Part shown: positions 15,535 to 27,186 of the stretch, in pieces
How the letters are laid out: each line of letters starts with the position of its first letter
Position numbering within the stretch: the stretch's first letter is position 1
Assembly: GCA_963573385.1 (NCBI GenBank)
Contig: CAUYLG010026712.1
Span: 1 to 64,000, forward strand
Direction: 5' to 3'
Length of the DNA: 64,000 bases
Source of the DNA: Cacajao melanocephalus
Taxonomy: Eukaryota > Chordata > Mammalia > Primates > Pitheciidae
Notes under the pieces: model-generated
What the model was told of the DNA's origin: nothing
Databases searched by the model: none
Seen by the model: only the letters and a program-made list of their open reading frames with translations
Translations under genes and position numbers: made by a program

Positions 15535-15547
15535 CCAGAGGGCGCTG
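15535..15547 (+). promoter_or_regulatory. CTCF-like binding motif
   Basis: CCAGAGGGCGCTG matches the core of the CTCF consensus (CCASYAGRKGGCRS) closely, with upstream GGACG partly fitting. It sits about 1.3 kb downstream of the coding-exon donor, in CpG-containing unique sequence. Occupancy is not shown by sequence. Confidence 0.5.
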
Positions 15548-16089
15548 CACATCAGTGTCCTCGCCCACAGGACACCTTGGGGTAAACAGGTGAAAGCCGG
15601 GGCAGCCAATCCAAAAGAACAGCCTTTCTGACTCTGTCACCGAAGTCTGTGCCTTCCTCCGCGGGAACGCGGGGGGATGCAAAAAGTGTCCTTCTCATTT
15701 CCCATCTTCAATCATTTTCGCCCCCACCTGTGTCCAGTAAGCCCACTGACATTGAGAGGCCATAGATGGCGGGCAGAAAGTTTGGCTAGAGGAAATATAG
15801 AATTTTGTTTTTTTTTGAGACATGGGGGGAGGGAATACAAAGTGAAAGCGACAAGGGAGGAATATTAACGATTCCCTTGACCAAAGTAACACGCCAGCCC
15901 CTTTCCTCTGCTTACCTTTATGCACGACCTGAACCTGAGGACTGTTCTTACGTCCTTGGGCTGTGCTCACACACACGGCAAGGGCTTGCGGCTATGGTGC
16001 AGTTTATTGCTTGGGGCAAGTATTTCGATAGTCTGGAAAATAATCTATCAAAAGCAGAAGTGAAATCAATACGTTGTGTTAAATTTTAA

Positions 16090-16350
16090 ATGTGTTTGTT
16101 GGCAGTTAAACCGTTTTCCACTCATTACAGCAACAGTGCTGGATTTATTCTAATGCGCTGCGTTCTCAACAACAAGCGCATTAATTCTCCTTTAATTGTA
16201 AACTGGGAGCATTTGAAAACCATTCAGTGTGCAAATTATGCTGATTCAATTACCGTTTAGTTACAGACTTCATTACCTGAATGCCTTTTGGCAATACAGA
16301 GAAAGGAGACAATTTTTCCAATTTCATTCAAAACAATACGAAATGCGAAC
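16090..16350. promoter_or_regulatory. Candidate enhancer with homeodomain/POU-like motifs
   Basis: A unique, repeat-free block with dense ATTA-core motifs: CATTAATTCTCC, TTTAATTGTAAA, CAAATTATGCTGATTCAATTA. It includes the spaced inverted repeat TAATGCGC (16151-16158) and GCGCATTA (16176-16183). CpG retention in otherwise AT-rich text suggests constraint. The enhancer call is inference from composition and position near a neuronal gene promoter. Confidence 0.4.
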
Positions 16351-18880
16351 AATAAAATAGAGAAGGCGATTTAGAAGTCCATTCTTTTCTCTCCAATCTA
16401 AAGCAGTTTTGTGTGTCGGGGATTAGAAACCACATGCACCACAAAAACTAAAGGCTGATGGCTGTGATCTAAGGCAGTATTTCCAGGGATGTAATCCCAT
16501 GGATATTTGCCAGCAGAATTCCAAGCTGTTTTCCTGGAGGAGCAAAAAGCTGACTTCTATCATGGAAATGAATTTAAAGGGTGAATTGGGCAGTCACTTC
16601 AGGATAGTTTTAGGCAAATAAAGAAGCAGAGAGTCTTGATTAAAACTCTAGGGCAATGAACCGATCAAGAAGTGATCAAGGCTTCTTTCTTCATCTATTT
16701 CATGAAACACCACTTACACTTAACTGGATTGATCATTTGTTTGTAGTTGCACATTGGAAGATCTCATCCCTTTGTAAGAACCTGCACTAGATGCATACAG
16801 ATTGTCAGGAGTCACTTTAAGTTACACTCAAAGAAGAAAAGAGTGGCAAAACCATTATTTTATTTTTCTCTTGAACTGACCTAAGCCAGGGAAGATGGAT
16901 AATGTTTGTCTTTGTGAGCTCACACCACTAGTTAAGTGCCTGCATCTCTCTTTTTATGCCTTGCCTCTTAACTGATATCTCAGTGCACGTTGCCCTTTAA
17001 GCCCATGGCATCCCAGTTATGTTTCCCTGGGAGTAATCACCACATTAAGTCCAGGAAGCAAGGCATGTCTAGTTATCTCCTACAGAAATATTTAGGCTTC
17101 TGTTTAAAGAGAAATATGTTAAGTACCCCCAAATTTGAGAATGATTTCTTATGAAAACGCTGCAGCAGGTCAGTGCCCTCCACACTAAGCCACAGTTATC
17201 TGCCTGTATTTGGGTGTGTGTTTGCAAAGTATGTTTCTTGGCCCAAGATTCTTTGAATGCTTATTCTAGGATTTTGTGTTTTTTCAAGAGACAAGTCTGT
17301 CCTAGTTCAAAATAGAAGCTTATATTAATACTTTAATGGGAAGCTAATTAGATATGTGCCCATAAAGTTACCTTCTGAAGCATGTTAGCTCGGATACTCA
17401 AAATCTGCCACAGGACAAGCTACAGCCATAAATGCATGGGGATGGGAAACCAACTTCTAAAAATAAAGGTAAAGAAAATTTCAGACTATTGAATGTTATG
17501 TATTGCAGATTTAAAAGCCTGAATTCAATAGGATAAAAATCTATGGCTTAACAATACTTGTTAAAAATAAAAAACAAAGTCTTGCAATCTTTATTCTCTT
17601 ATTAGTCCTGGACAAATTCCAGGATATTTTCAGTATGATATAATGGGATAGCAGGATGACAGCATTTTAACTTTATTGAAGCATATACTGAATAAGCTCG
17701 AAAAATATGGTTTCTTGCTGTGAAGAATGGGGATTCTAACTTGAGTCAGTCTCATTGGATCAGGTAGAAGAATAGGCCAGGACACCAGGAGAGCATCTCC
17801 CACAGAGTGTGGCATTCTGTTTGGGGGCTCACCTGTGGTAATTCTCAGTTAGAGAGGTGAGTCTAATGAGCACTTTCTGATCATGCTAATGAAAAAGTTA
17901 CTCAGAAATCGAGTTCAAAGCGTCTGACAAGGCATTGTATAATGTTAAAGTGACTAGTTAAACATCCACAGCTGTATTCTAATGAAAGGAGGTCCCACAA
18001 GTTCTGCTAGGAATTAAATTGCTAATAATTGAGTTTCTTTTTAAATCAGAATAGGTAGGAATTCAAAATCCTTTCTAAACTTGTGCCACAACATTTTGAA
18101 CCATCTATTCTCTCCGATTTAGGGTATCCTTAAAATGTGAATTCTACATCAATTGTTAAATAGAGTTTGGAGAGTAGTTAATGTATCCATGGGACCACTA
18201 CCTCTGCATTGTTAAAAGCAAGACCATTTGGGTGAATTCCATTCATCATGAAGATGACTGTTAAGGTATATGGGAGCTGGGGGAAAAGCAGAGGGAGAGA
18301 GACCAGCAATGTCTTTCCTTTGGACTAGGTCTGTGTACTTCTCATCTTTTAAAAATTAAGTCAGCTGCACACTTAATCAATTTGAACTTACTCCTGAAAA
18401 TAAACAAAATAAAATAAATTTCCTGACGGTGACTATTAAGTGTTTTCTATTAAGGCTAGTTCTTGGAGGCTGTACTGAGAGTTTCTCATTCCACTGCATT
18501 TCCTGACTCTTCTGCTACAGGCCAGCCTTCCAGATAGATACAGGATTCAGCCTAGATTTTTGGAGGGCCCTGTGCCCCAGCAGCACAGCCTTAGAACTCA
18601 TCAGTTTTAAGAGTATTCCTGAGCTCTGTGGGACACAGAAGTTGCTACTATTATAGGCATTTTCCTGAAATGTTCAACTTTCCATTGATAAGAAAGCAGC
18701 TCACCCAGGTATGTGGGAAGCACTTGGGTGGGTCACCCTTTCTGCCCCATTTCCAGGAGTATTACCTTGGTCTGAGGCCTTCTGGTGATAGCTTTAGGGA
18801 AGCTGCCTTTAGTATTAGGAGAGAACCAGGATTGCTCCATCTCTCTCAGCGGTATTTTTTCGGAAAGCCATTAAATTCGT
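16350..18880. other. Intron, unique sequence without recognised features
   Basis: About 2.5 kb with no clear transposon or coding signal by eye. No strong motif cluster is apparent. Low repeat content continues from the promoter side. Confidence 0.4.
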
Positions 18881-19130
18881 GGCTCCTCTGTACGAAGTTG
18901 ATTTCTATTTGGCTTTGAATTGTTGACGGCTATTTTTTCCTTAATGAAAGTGTTGTCTGGGTGAAAAATATATCGGGTGGCTGGAAAATTGGTTGATTTT
19001 TTTTGAGATAGGTGCCCAATGTCCTACTTTTCTATCTGAGGGAAGATTTTCTGCAGACTACAGAAATTGACAGCATTGTCTGGGTAATAACCATCGTCGA
19101 CAATATTTTCAAAAGGGCATTTGAGTGATG
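18880..19130. promoter_or_regulatory. Candidate conserved non-coding block
   Basis: Unique text with isolated CpGs (GTACGAAGTTG, TTGACGGC, TATCGGGTGG, CCATCGTCGACAATA) in an AT-rich background. CpG decay elsewhere in the intron makes this retention notable. No specific function can be read. Confidence 0.3.
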
Positions 19131-19194
19131 AAAGCATTTGGATATTGCTTTTTCAAATAAGAAATTTTCTGTCCTGAGCTTTTTTGATTTTATA

Positions 19195-19219
19195 GGGGGT
19201 GGGGAGTGGGCTAGGGGGG
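19195..19219 (+). promoter_or_regulatory. Canonical G-quadruplex motif
   Basis: Four G runs (5, 4, 3 and 6 G) are separated by loops of 1, 3 and 3 nt, fitting the standard G3+N1-7 rule. It is on the non-template strand of the NXPH1 intron, so it would also be present in nascent RNA. Confidence 0.6.
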
Positions 19220-19839
19220 AGGTGGAGAAGAAGGACCCACGCACTGGCAAAGAGATGCCTTCCCCAACCGCCCAGTCCTGGAATACCGAGGGGCTTGTTA
19301 GCTTCACCTGGAATTCCAGAGTCTGAAGAGCCGTCAAAGAATTCTGCTGCGAAGTGATGATATTAAGAGTCAAAAGGGAATTTCGGGAATGAGGAATAAC
19401 ACTCTTCTTGAGCTCCCTTACCTGTAAAGCAAGTCGATGGAAGTTCTGAAAGTTTGCCTGTTCTCAAGTGGGAAGATAGGAAGTGTGCATTCTTTCTGAT
19501 TTTTTTTTTTTAATAAAAAGTGTCTAGCTTTGATTCGATTCAGGAAAGCTCTTGGGCAACCATGTCGGCTGGCGTCTTCAGATCTCATTTTAAGACCTTA
19601 AGAGTCCTCAACATTTTAATTAAGGGAAAGCGGGAGAGACTGCCAGCCGAGGGCCGTCGGGTCAGCGGCTTCTCGGTGCAGCCGAGTCTCAAAGCGAGTC
19701 TGCATTCTCGCCTCCCGCTGCATTCTCTTAGCCACTATTTGCCTGGTCCTGTCGCGTGTGTGCAGGAAGTTTCAGTCTTGATTTATCCACTAGTCAAGTT
19801 CCCGACCAGCTCTTTTTCTGGATGTCAGCACTAACTCCC

Positions 19840-20360
19840 TCCCGGAGCTTGGTAAACACAGCGCGCGCATTTTTCTGCCTCGGATTGGCATGTTGACGAC
19901 TCTGCTTGAAGGAATGTGACAATAAAGAGGGAAACCAAAGCTTGGCAAGCACTTAATCAAAGATAAAAAGGTTCTGCTGTAAGGATGTCACTCAATTTAT
20001 TGTGAAAGTCGAATGAATTACGTTTAATGAAAGTGCTCCCCAGATGAATATTACCAGCAATTTCCTGAGTTGGCTCTGTCAGCTCGAGATGAGGAAGTGC
20101 CAACCCAGATCAGAAAAGAGCGCCCGTCTCAATTACTATGCAAGCTTTCCAAGAGCGGCTTTTTATTGAGATGATATATATTGGCTGCTTCTTCAAGCCT
20201 CTCCGCGAGCCCAAGAGCGCGTTTGTGCATTTTCCAAGTTTGCCTTCTGCCCTCGCGTGTTGGTGGCTGTTGTTTAAACTTCCAATGAGCGCGCTGCGTT
20301 TCTGCTGCGGGCTGAAAACCTAATTACCTCCTCTGTAAACCGCTTTCCCTAGTATATTTT
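19840..20360. promoter_or_regulatory. Candidate neural enhancer, shore of second CpG island
   Basis: A repeat-free block with many recognisable transcription-factor cores: a TCF/LEF-like plus GATA-like composite (CTTAATCAAAGATAAAAAGG, near 19950), homeodomain cores in TCAATTACTATGCAAG (near 20129) and CCTAATTACCTC (near 20319), and a Sox-like ACAATAAAG (near 19919). CpGs are frequent without island-level GC. The regulatory role is inferred. Confidence 0.45.
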
Positions 20361-20779
20361 ATTGACTCGGAGCTGGGAGCTGGCAGGGGGTCTGTGGGGG
20401 TGGGCGGGAATTCTTTTGCTCTGGTGCCCTGTGTTATGGAAAGTTCCTTCGGCGTCTAGTCAGGGTCTTGGGACAGTGGAAAGCGAGATGGCGTCGGGAG
20501 CCATCTCGACGGCTGGGACGGCGCGAGCAGTGGGGTCCCAGCAGCAGCAAGACAGTAGCACGTGCCTCTGGGGCACGGCTTGCGAGAAGCTTTCCCAGCT
20601 CCTTTTCCCGTTAAATTAATGAGGGCATTTTACTCCTTCAAGCCGGAAATACGATGGGGAGGGGGAGACACAGGCCGCAGTCAGAGCGCATCGCCTCATC
20701 TGCATGAGAATGGAGAACCGGGAGGCTTTTCTTGTACTGTTTCTTTCTCCCACAATAAGACAAATTGCTGCTTAGAAAA

Positions 20780-21640
20780 ACCGAGTGTTTCCTTAGAAAC
20801 TGGCTTGCGGGGGCTCTGCGCGTCCTCGCTGAACCTGCCTCCGGCCGCGCCTCGCCGTCACCTCCGCCGCCCTAATGGATTCTGACGCAAAGGATCCTAG
20901 CCGCCGCGGCTAAGGGCTCAGGGGAAAGCCGCGGGTCCTCGCCACACCGGAGTGAGAGGGCGTCCAGCTCACACATCCTGCCCAAGGTCTTAGACCCCCT
21001 CCTCACACGTTGACTCTAAAAGGCCATTTCCCTTCGTCTTTTACAAGAAGCAAGAAACTTTTTTCGACGTAGGCTTCATACCCTCCCTTCGGAAACTCAG
21101 TCTGCTGACCAAAGCCGCAGTGTTCGGGCCCCGGGGTTTCCCAGCTGGAGTGGCGGTCGCCACAGCTGCGCGCTTTACTGTCTGCTTTCAGTCGCAGGTG
21201 TCCTCGAGCGATCCCGACAGGTTTATGGAAACACAAGTGCAGCCTCTTGCGTCCGGACCTCAAGTCCCCGCACCGAATCGCTGTTTCTGGGGAACTTTTC
21301 GTCGACGCCACCAAGCTTCGGTGCTTCTGGGGCAGCGGGCTGGACAGCAGCAGTCCTCCGGAGAGAGGCTGCGGGCTAGGAGATCTGACGGCGCGTAGGT
21401 GGGCGTGGGGCTTGCCCGGGCCCGGAGAGCGACTCTTCAGCACCACGGCCAGCGCCACAGGCTCCGCCCCGCCTGGTGCCGGCAGCTTGGCCTCCCTCCC
21501 CCGCCGCCTCTCGGGCTGGGGACTTAAAGTCGAGTTAGCATTCTCCGTTTCCGCAGATACCTCCTTAAGGCCCAGTCGCGACTGTGACGACCCGCCTAGC
21601 CCTTCCAGTTATTCGGGGGCAGCTAGCTCCAGTCGCTAGG
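20780..21640. promoter_or_regulatory. Second, intragenic CpG island
   Basis: High CpG density, especially 20820-20960 (CCGGCCGCGCCTCGCCG, CCGCCGCGGC), 21110-21420 and 21400-21600. It lies 6.5-7.4 kb downstream of the coding exon. It could be an alternative promoter, an antisense promoter or a bivalent regulatory island. Long ORFs on both strands (21003-21458 minus, 21247-21639 plus) have no domains and reflect GC content. Confidence 0.7.
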
Positions 21641-22059
21641 TCTCCATGGTGCCCTGCGGTCAGAACCCCTCGCTTGCACCCCTCTCCATTTTCCCTACCC
21701 CGTGGTTGCGGCGTCACGTGATCACCACGGAGTTTATGCAGAGGGGAGGCGAATTCTTCTTTTCCCCACCTTCTTCCCCCACCCCGCCTCCCATTCTCTC
21801 ACAGTTCATTAAATCTACCCCTCCCCTGAAACAGAAACGCGAAGCCTGTTATGTAGAGTTAGAAGTGTCTTTAGTAATGTAAACTACTCAACTGACAGAC
21901 AAGGAAACTGAGGCAACCAACTTTCTCGCAAGAGTAAAACCCTATGGGGAGAAGAGATTCCTGCCCCTCTCCCACCTGCCAGGAACACTGCTGGAGCCAC
22001 CCAGGCGCCTTCCAGGCTAAGGCGCCTTTAAAAAGCGGCGCGCAGGGGTGAGGGATGGA

Positions 22060-22260
22060 GTGAGGAGAGTCCTAATTATTATGAATTTCTAAAGGCCTAG
22101 TAATTATTCACGGGGAGCAGGACAAACCACTGCCCAGGCAGGGAAATCGATATATTTGCTATCGAAAGTGCCTAGCTCGCCTTTAATGCAGACGAATGGG
22201 GGATGCAGCCTCATTATTTTCTGCGGTTAGGCTCGCCAGCGTGGGGCCTGATGCAGCGTG
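22060..22260. promoter_or_regulatory. Candidate homeodomain-motif enhancer
   Basis: It contains paired TAATTATT sites (CCTAATTATTATGAATTTC and TAGTAATTATTCACG, about 30 bp apart), an ATCGATA Cut/Onecut-like site (22147) and further ATTA cores (CATTATTTTC). Isolated CpGs are kept. The enhancer call is inference. Confidence 0.4.
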
Positions 22261-22317
22261 AAATCTATCATCATTAGTCCTGGGATGAGGCGGGGGGAAA
22301 TTACTTACAAAACCGCA

Positions 22318-22352
22318 ACAACAAACAAACAAAAACAACAAACAACCCCCCC
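22318..22352. repeat. CAAA-rich low-complexity tract
   Basis: About 30 bp of CAA/CAAA units. It creates a Lys/Gln/Thr-rich shadow ORF. Confidence 0.8.
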
Positions 22353-23101
22353 AACACGCATTCTCAGGCGACGTTGCCCTGCCTCCCTCGCCCCTTGCCC
22401 TGGCTGCTGCGGTAGCACACTCCCTTGGGTCCTGTCTGCGCGCCCTAGAGCTGACACTGCGGTCTCTTAAAGTGCGCCCAGTTTCTTCACCGCAGCGGTC
22501 ACATCGTTGATTTGATCCAGAAATAAGACGGATAGTACCGAGCGTTGGCGCTAGGGGTTGTCTATGTCAAAGGCGAAGGTTGGCTGGGAAGTTCTGTCCG
22601 TTTCTCTCGCCTTAGCGTTAAAGTCAATCCTTTTCTTGACACCCGATCCTGCAAATTCTCGCTGTATTAAAGGAGCAGAGATCTGGCATGTAGTGCTCCA
22701 TTAACCCGTAGGATAAGTTAGCTCGGAGAAAGGCAAGCCCTAGAGAAGGAAACGAATCAGAAGGAAGGTTTAGGCGCAACGCCTCCGAGGTGTTCTCGGA
22801 ATCCCTGGCGAGATTCTGGCCTTGAGCTTAAGGGCCAGCCCGCTGCAGTTTTCTAGGACTGGGTATAGGCCCCATCTCCACCTAGCGAGGTCACGGAACT
22901 GTCCAGGGTCTTGCCTGCTGGATTACAAGCGTATTCCCATTTCTCCACCCTTCCTTAGTCCACCCTCCCTGGCACACTCTTTTTCACACTTAGAAGTTGT
23001 CTGACGCCCCCGGTGGGCAGCGGCTGGGATGAAACTTGTATTCCTGTACAGGTGTCCTCACAGTGACCGGAAATACCATAGTTCTTAGGGTTAACTGAGG
23101 G

Positions 23102-23122
23102 GTGTGTATGTGTGTGTGTGTG

Positions 23123-23156
<34 letters not shown>

Positions 23157-23162
23157 GTGTGC
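23102..23162. repeat. (TG)n dinucleotide microsatellite
   Basis: About 25-28 TG units with one GCG interruption near 23128 and TATG variants at the left. It is likely to be highly polymorphic. The minus strand reads His-Thr repeats, a shadow ORF. Confidence 0.95.
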
Positions 23163-26000
23163 ATTTGTGAGTGGCTGGTCTTCATGGTCTTCATCTAGCT
23201 CACCCCTCTCTTATTACAGTGAGTCAATCGCTGCAAAGAAGATAGGATGTAGCAGTTTTAAAAGACCTAACCCCTCCTTCATTGCAGTAAAATAATCATG
23301 TTTATAATAACATTAATGAGAACAAAATTAAAAATTGTGGCCTTCCAGGCATTAAAGTAATAATAATATCTGCCTTCTTCCCTTGTTTTTTTTTTTTTTC
23401 CTCAGAGCCCAGCCTTTTATGGTATATTGTGGTTACCTGAGTGTCTTTGTTTCCTTGTGGTCAGAGACAGCTAGCCAACACAATACTAGGACTGTATGAT
23501 CTATTGGCATCATTCCCTCCCACTGTCTTCATTTTTAGAGGCTTTGTAATTAAACTCTGTGAGATATATGTAACATACATCCAGTGGAGAAGCCTTTTAT
23601 GTATACTTATGTAGCATGCTGAGAAAGGAAAATTAAGGAAGTGCTTATATTGAAGTAATAAGCCTGCTTTGATATTAACAGAATTGTCCTCTTAATTTAC
23701 TTTTCTCAAGTCTAAAGGACTATCTCTCTGAGACCAGACCCTACAGTCATACTTCTTTAAGGAGGGATCCCAATAAAGAGAAAAAAGACATTTGTTAGTT
23801 TGTACTAACTTAGAGGAACAAAAGGCCAGGCTTACCACTCGCTGGAAATGTACACTATCGTAAAGTGCAGTATGATGCAGGAAGCTGAGCTGAAAGAGGT
23901 GACTGGAAACAGCTGCAGGGACCTGCATTTTTCTGCCTCCCCGCCTCTAACCCACCACAATGCATAAATTTACACATAGTGTAACAGGGCCTTCTAGAGC
24001 CAAGAAAAAGATACAAATTGGCAGGAATTTTAATATCATTGAAAACCACAGACTAAAAGAAAGAGGTACTGACTTTCTTCACTAAAAGGTTATTGCCACA
24101 AAAATTAGGACAAAGATTTGGAGAAAATTTCTTCATTTTAAAGAGCTTTTTTCATTTACAGATCATACACACACATATCCACAGAGTAGAGCAAGATTAT
24201 ATACATATCTACCTTTTCAGAGGATTCCATGGAAAGTAGTTGTGGAGAATTTTTTTGTTTTCATATAAGTTGTTGGCTTTGAGATTCCAACGTGGATTTG
24301 AAAGTACCATTTCCTTGATAGGAATGTGGTACCTGACATTGCACTGTTGTCCCATTTATGTCAGCGTCTTCAGCTGTAGAATGAAAGCAATTTTGGTAAA
24401 GAAGAACTGCAATGACATGACAGCTGAAATTTTAGTCATGTAAACTCCAACCTTTCCAAGTGAACTTTAGAAAATGATTCTTCTCCTTGTAACCTTGTAG
24501 CTGGATGTTATTAGAGACCCGTAGGTATATAAAACAGCTTATATAAAATTAATGGACTGCTTTACATTCACAATCTCTTACTTGTGAAGCCCTTGTAAAA
24601 TATTGCATCTACTTAAAATAGGAAGAATATAAAGTTAGGTTTGGTGTGCAATCAATAGTTGTAAATGGTTCAGTGAAATATTTGATTGTTTTGAGTGAGT
24701 TTGACAATATAATGGAAATTTATTGTCTGTCTTAGTGCAGTGATAGGAACACTGATATGCTAATCACGGGTTGTCCCTTCTTTTATGTACTTGACCTGTT
24801 TTGAAACTGATTGTAAGAGTCCAAGGTAACATCTAAGTACATAATCAAAATTTTAGGAAAGATGCATTTTCTTAACTTACCAGATACAAAGAAATCTATG
24901 CAGCACAAAGAAGTCACAGCTAAGAAGAAAAAAGTTCCTCTAACATTGCTTTATTATTTTGCTTCAAATGATCAACAACATATTAGCTATACATTGTTGA
25001 AATTCTATATGCGTTTTTGAAAAGTAAATGAATAGAGGTCTTGATTTCAGCATCAAATATAATAGAAATGAGACTTCCTGAATGTAGTTAAATCACTAAA
25101 AACAAATCTCTTTCTGTTTTCCATAGGCACAATTTGAGGTCCTTATTTTTTCTTCCTCTGAACATAAATTAAAACTACATTTTCTCATTTATTCTGTTAC
25201 TTAGTTTATGTATCTCTAAGAAATGCCATAAGTTCCACTATGATTTCCTTTTTCCATACTGTGTATTCCTACTCGGGGAATGAAGCATTTTGTTTTTCTT
25301 ACCTTCTTGGACATGTTCAAAAATCATGTTCACATTTAAAAAAGCTGTTCCCCTCCTCATTTCATTCCAATGATATCTAGAATAGTAATACTCCGTTTTT
25401 TTCCTTATAAGAATGACCACTGTGATATCCTGTTAACATCTCCTCTGAATCAGAAGCTGCCCTGACTTACCAGCTGGCTACATGCAGTGCTGACGCTGCC
25501 CAATACTTGATGGAAAATTCTTAAAAGCATGAACTGGGTTATATGAGACCTGTTATGTTTTCTGTTTGAGAAATTTTAAGTGAAAATGCCATAATTAATC
25601 CTAAGTTTAATTCTAAAACCTGTTTGCAGAATGATGAGTTGTGATTTGTTGTTGGAGCAGCTGTGGTGTTAGTAGCAGAGCTCTCTACCTAATCTCTGAA
25701 ATTGAAGATATAAAACACCTTTACTCACGCATTTTTTCCAGTTATTTGTGAATAGTTTCTTTCACCAGGGCACCATCATTTATTGTTGTACAGAATTAAA
25801 TGCAGAGAAAGATGCAAGCCACTGCATATGAAAGGAAGTTATTCATGCATGGTCAGTGTAGTATTTCTCTGGTTTTGATGTGGAACTTAATTGCTATTGA
25901 TGTGCAGATTTTGCAGAACATGGCAGAGTTTTTGCCTCTTTCACGAGAAATATATAATTGAATGATGAGTGCCTGGTGTTAGCTTTTCAACCTATTTCTT
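23163..26000. other. Intron, AT-rich, no gene seen
   Basis: No coding signal and no clear transposon over most of this stretch, apart from a T run at 23386-23399. Small ORFs on both strands carry no recognisable motif. Confidence 0.4.
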
Positions 26001-26480
26001 TTGGTTTAGCAAGCCAGAATTATGAACAGCTGCAGCAAAGAGGCAGCTACAATATCTAGCTATTATCAAATAAATGCAGATCTGGCATCTGAGCTGAGCT
26101 ACCACTTTTGGATCTGCACCTCTTGAATAAACATTCTGAAGTGTGGAAGCATGAAAAGTGAATGATTTGGCCTGAGATGTTTAATCCTGCCTTGCATTCT
26201 TGACTGAAATTCTTTACAATTAGGGTGACTCTCATTAATATGTGGCCAGAGGCATTTGCACCGATTGATGGATTCCCCCCTGCCCCGTTGATGTTTCTTA
26301 AACAAGCAGTTAAAAGAGTGAGAGGCTTTAAAGGCGAATCCATGTGCCTCCAGGTGGCTGATATTTTCCCAATGACCATCATTGAACTTCCAGCCAGGTG
26401 GATAATATCATGGCACCCAACCAGGTGTCAACACTGAATTCACTTGGCTCCAATGAGGACCTGGCCACAAGAGGGATAAA
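26000..26480. promoter_or_regulatory. Candidate conserved non-coding block
   Basis: Unique, balanced-composition sequence between AT-rich flanks. ORFs on both strands (26056-26382 minus, 26225-26437 plus) overlap without domain content. Repeated CAGGTGG/CCAGGTG E-box-like sites occur near 26350, 26395 and 26423, with TATCAAATAAATG near 26065. The block looks constrained, but this is a visual impression. Confidence 0.35.
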
Positions 26481-26507
26481 ACAGGCCTGTTTTCAGTCAT
26501 CCCAGGA

Positions 26508-26528
26508 TCTCCCTCTCTCTCTCTCTCA
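26508..26528. repeat. Short (CT)n tract
   Basis: About ten CT units preceding CAGATCG. It resembles a polypyrimidine plus AG acceptor but has no exon-like continuation. Confidence 0.8.
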
Positions 26529-26615
26529 GATCGTACTGCAGTTCTTAAGGGAAGCAGCACTGTGAAAGACTGGTTAGAAGAAAAGAAAAGGTAATGGCAA
26601 AGTATTTCTTTAATC

Positions 26616-26765
26616 TGTGACCTTGGGCAAACTTAACTTCTCAAATCCTCAATTTCCTTACTTGAAAAATGGGGCTAACAATACCTCCTACCCCTTAGAG
26701 TTATTATTGAGGATTCACTGAGTTAATATAAAGAGCTTAGAAAGGTGACTGGTACAATGCAAGGA
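26616..26765 (+). mobile_element. MIR SINE fragment, sense
   Basis: Text tracks the MIR core: TGTGACCTTGGGCAAACTTA, then CTCAATTTCCTTACTTG and GAGGATTCACTGAGTTAATA. Confidence 0.8.
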
Positions 26766-26868
26766 TGAACTAGTAAAGAAAAAAAGTCTTGCTAACACTT
26801 TAGAGAGAAGGGTTTCTGGACCAGGTTCCCATGTGGTTCCAGCACAGTCCTTATAAAAATGACACAGA

Positions 26869-27186
<318 letters not shown>

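Noticed and set aside
21003..21639. 151-codon minus-strand and 130-codon plus-strand ORFs
   Set aside because: They overlap each other in the second CpG island, with low-complexity composition and no domain; explained by GC content.
22955..23194. His-Thr repeat ORF on the minus strand
   Set aside because: Translation of the (TG)n microsatellite.
26500..26535. CT tract followed by CAG resembling a splice acceptor
   Set aside because: No open, exon-like segment with a matching donor follows; simple repeat composition explains it.
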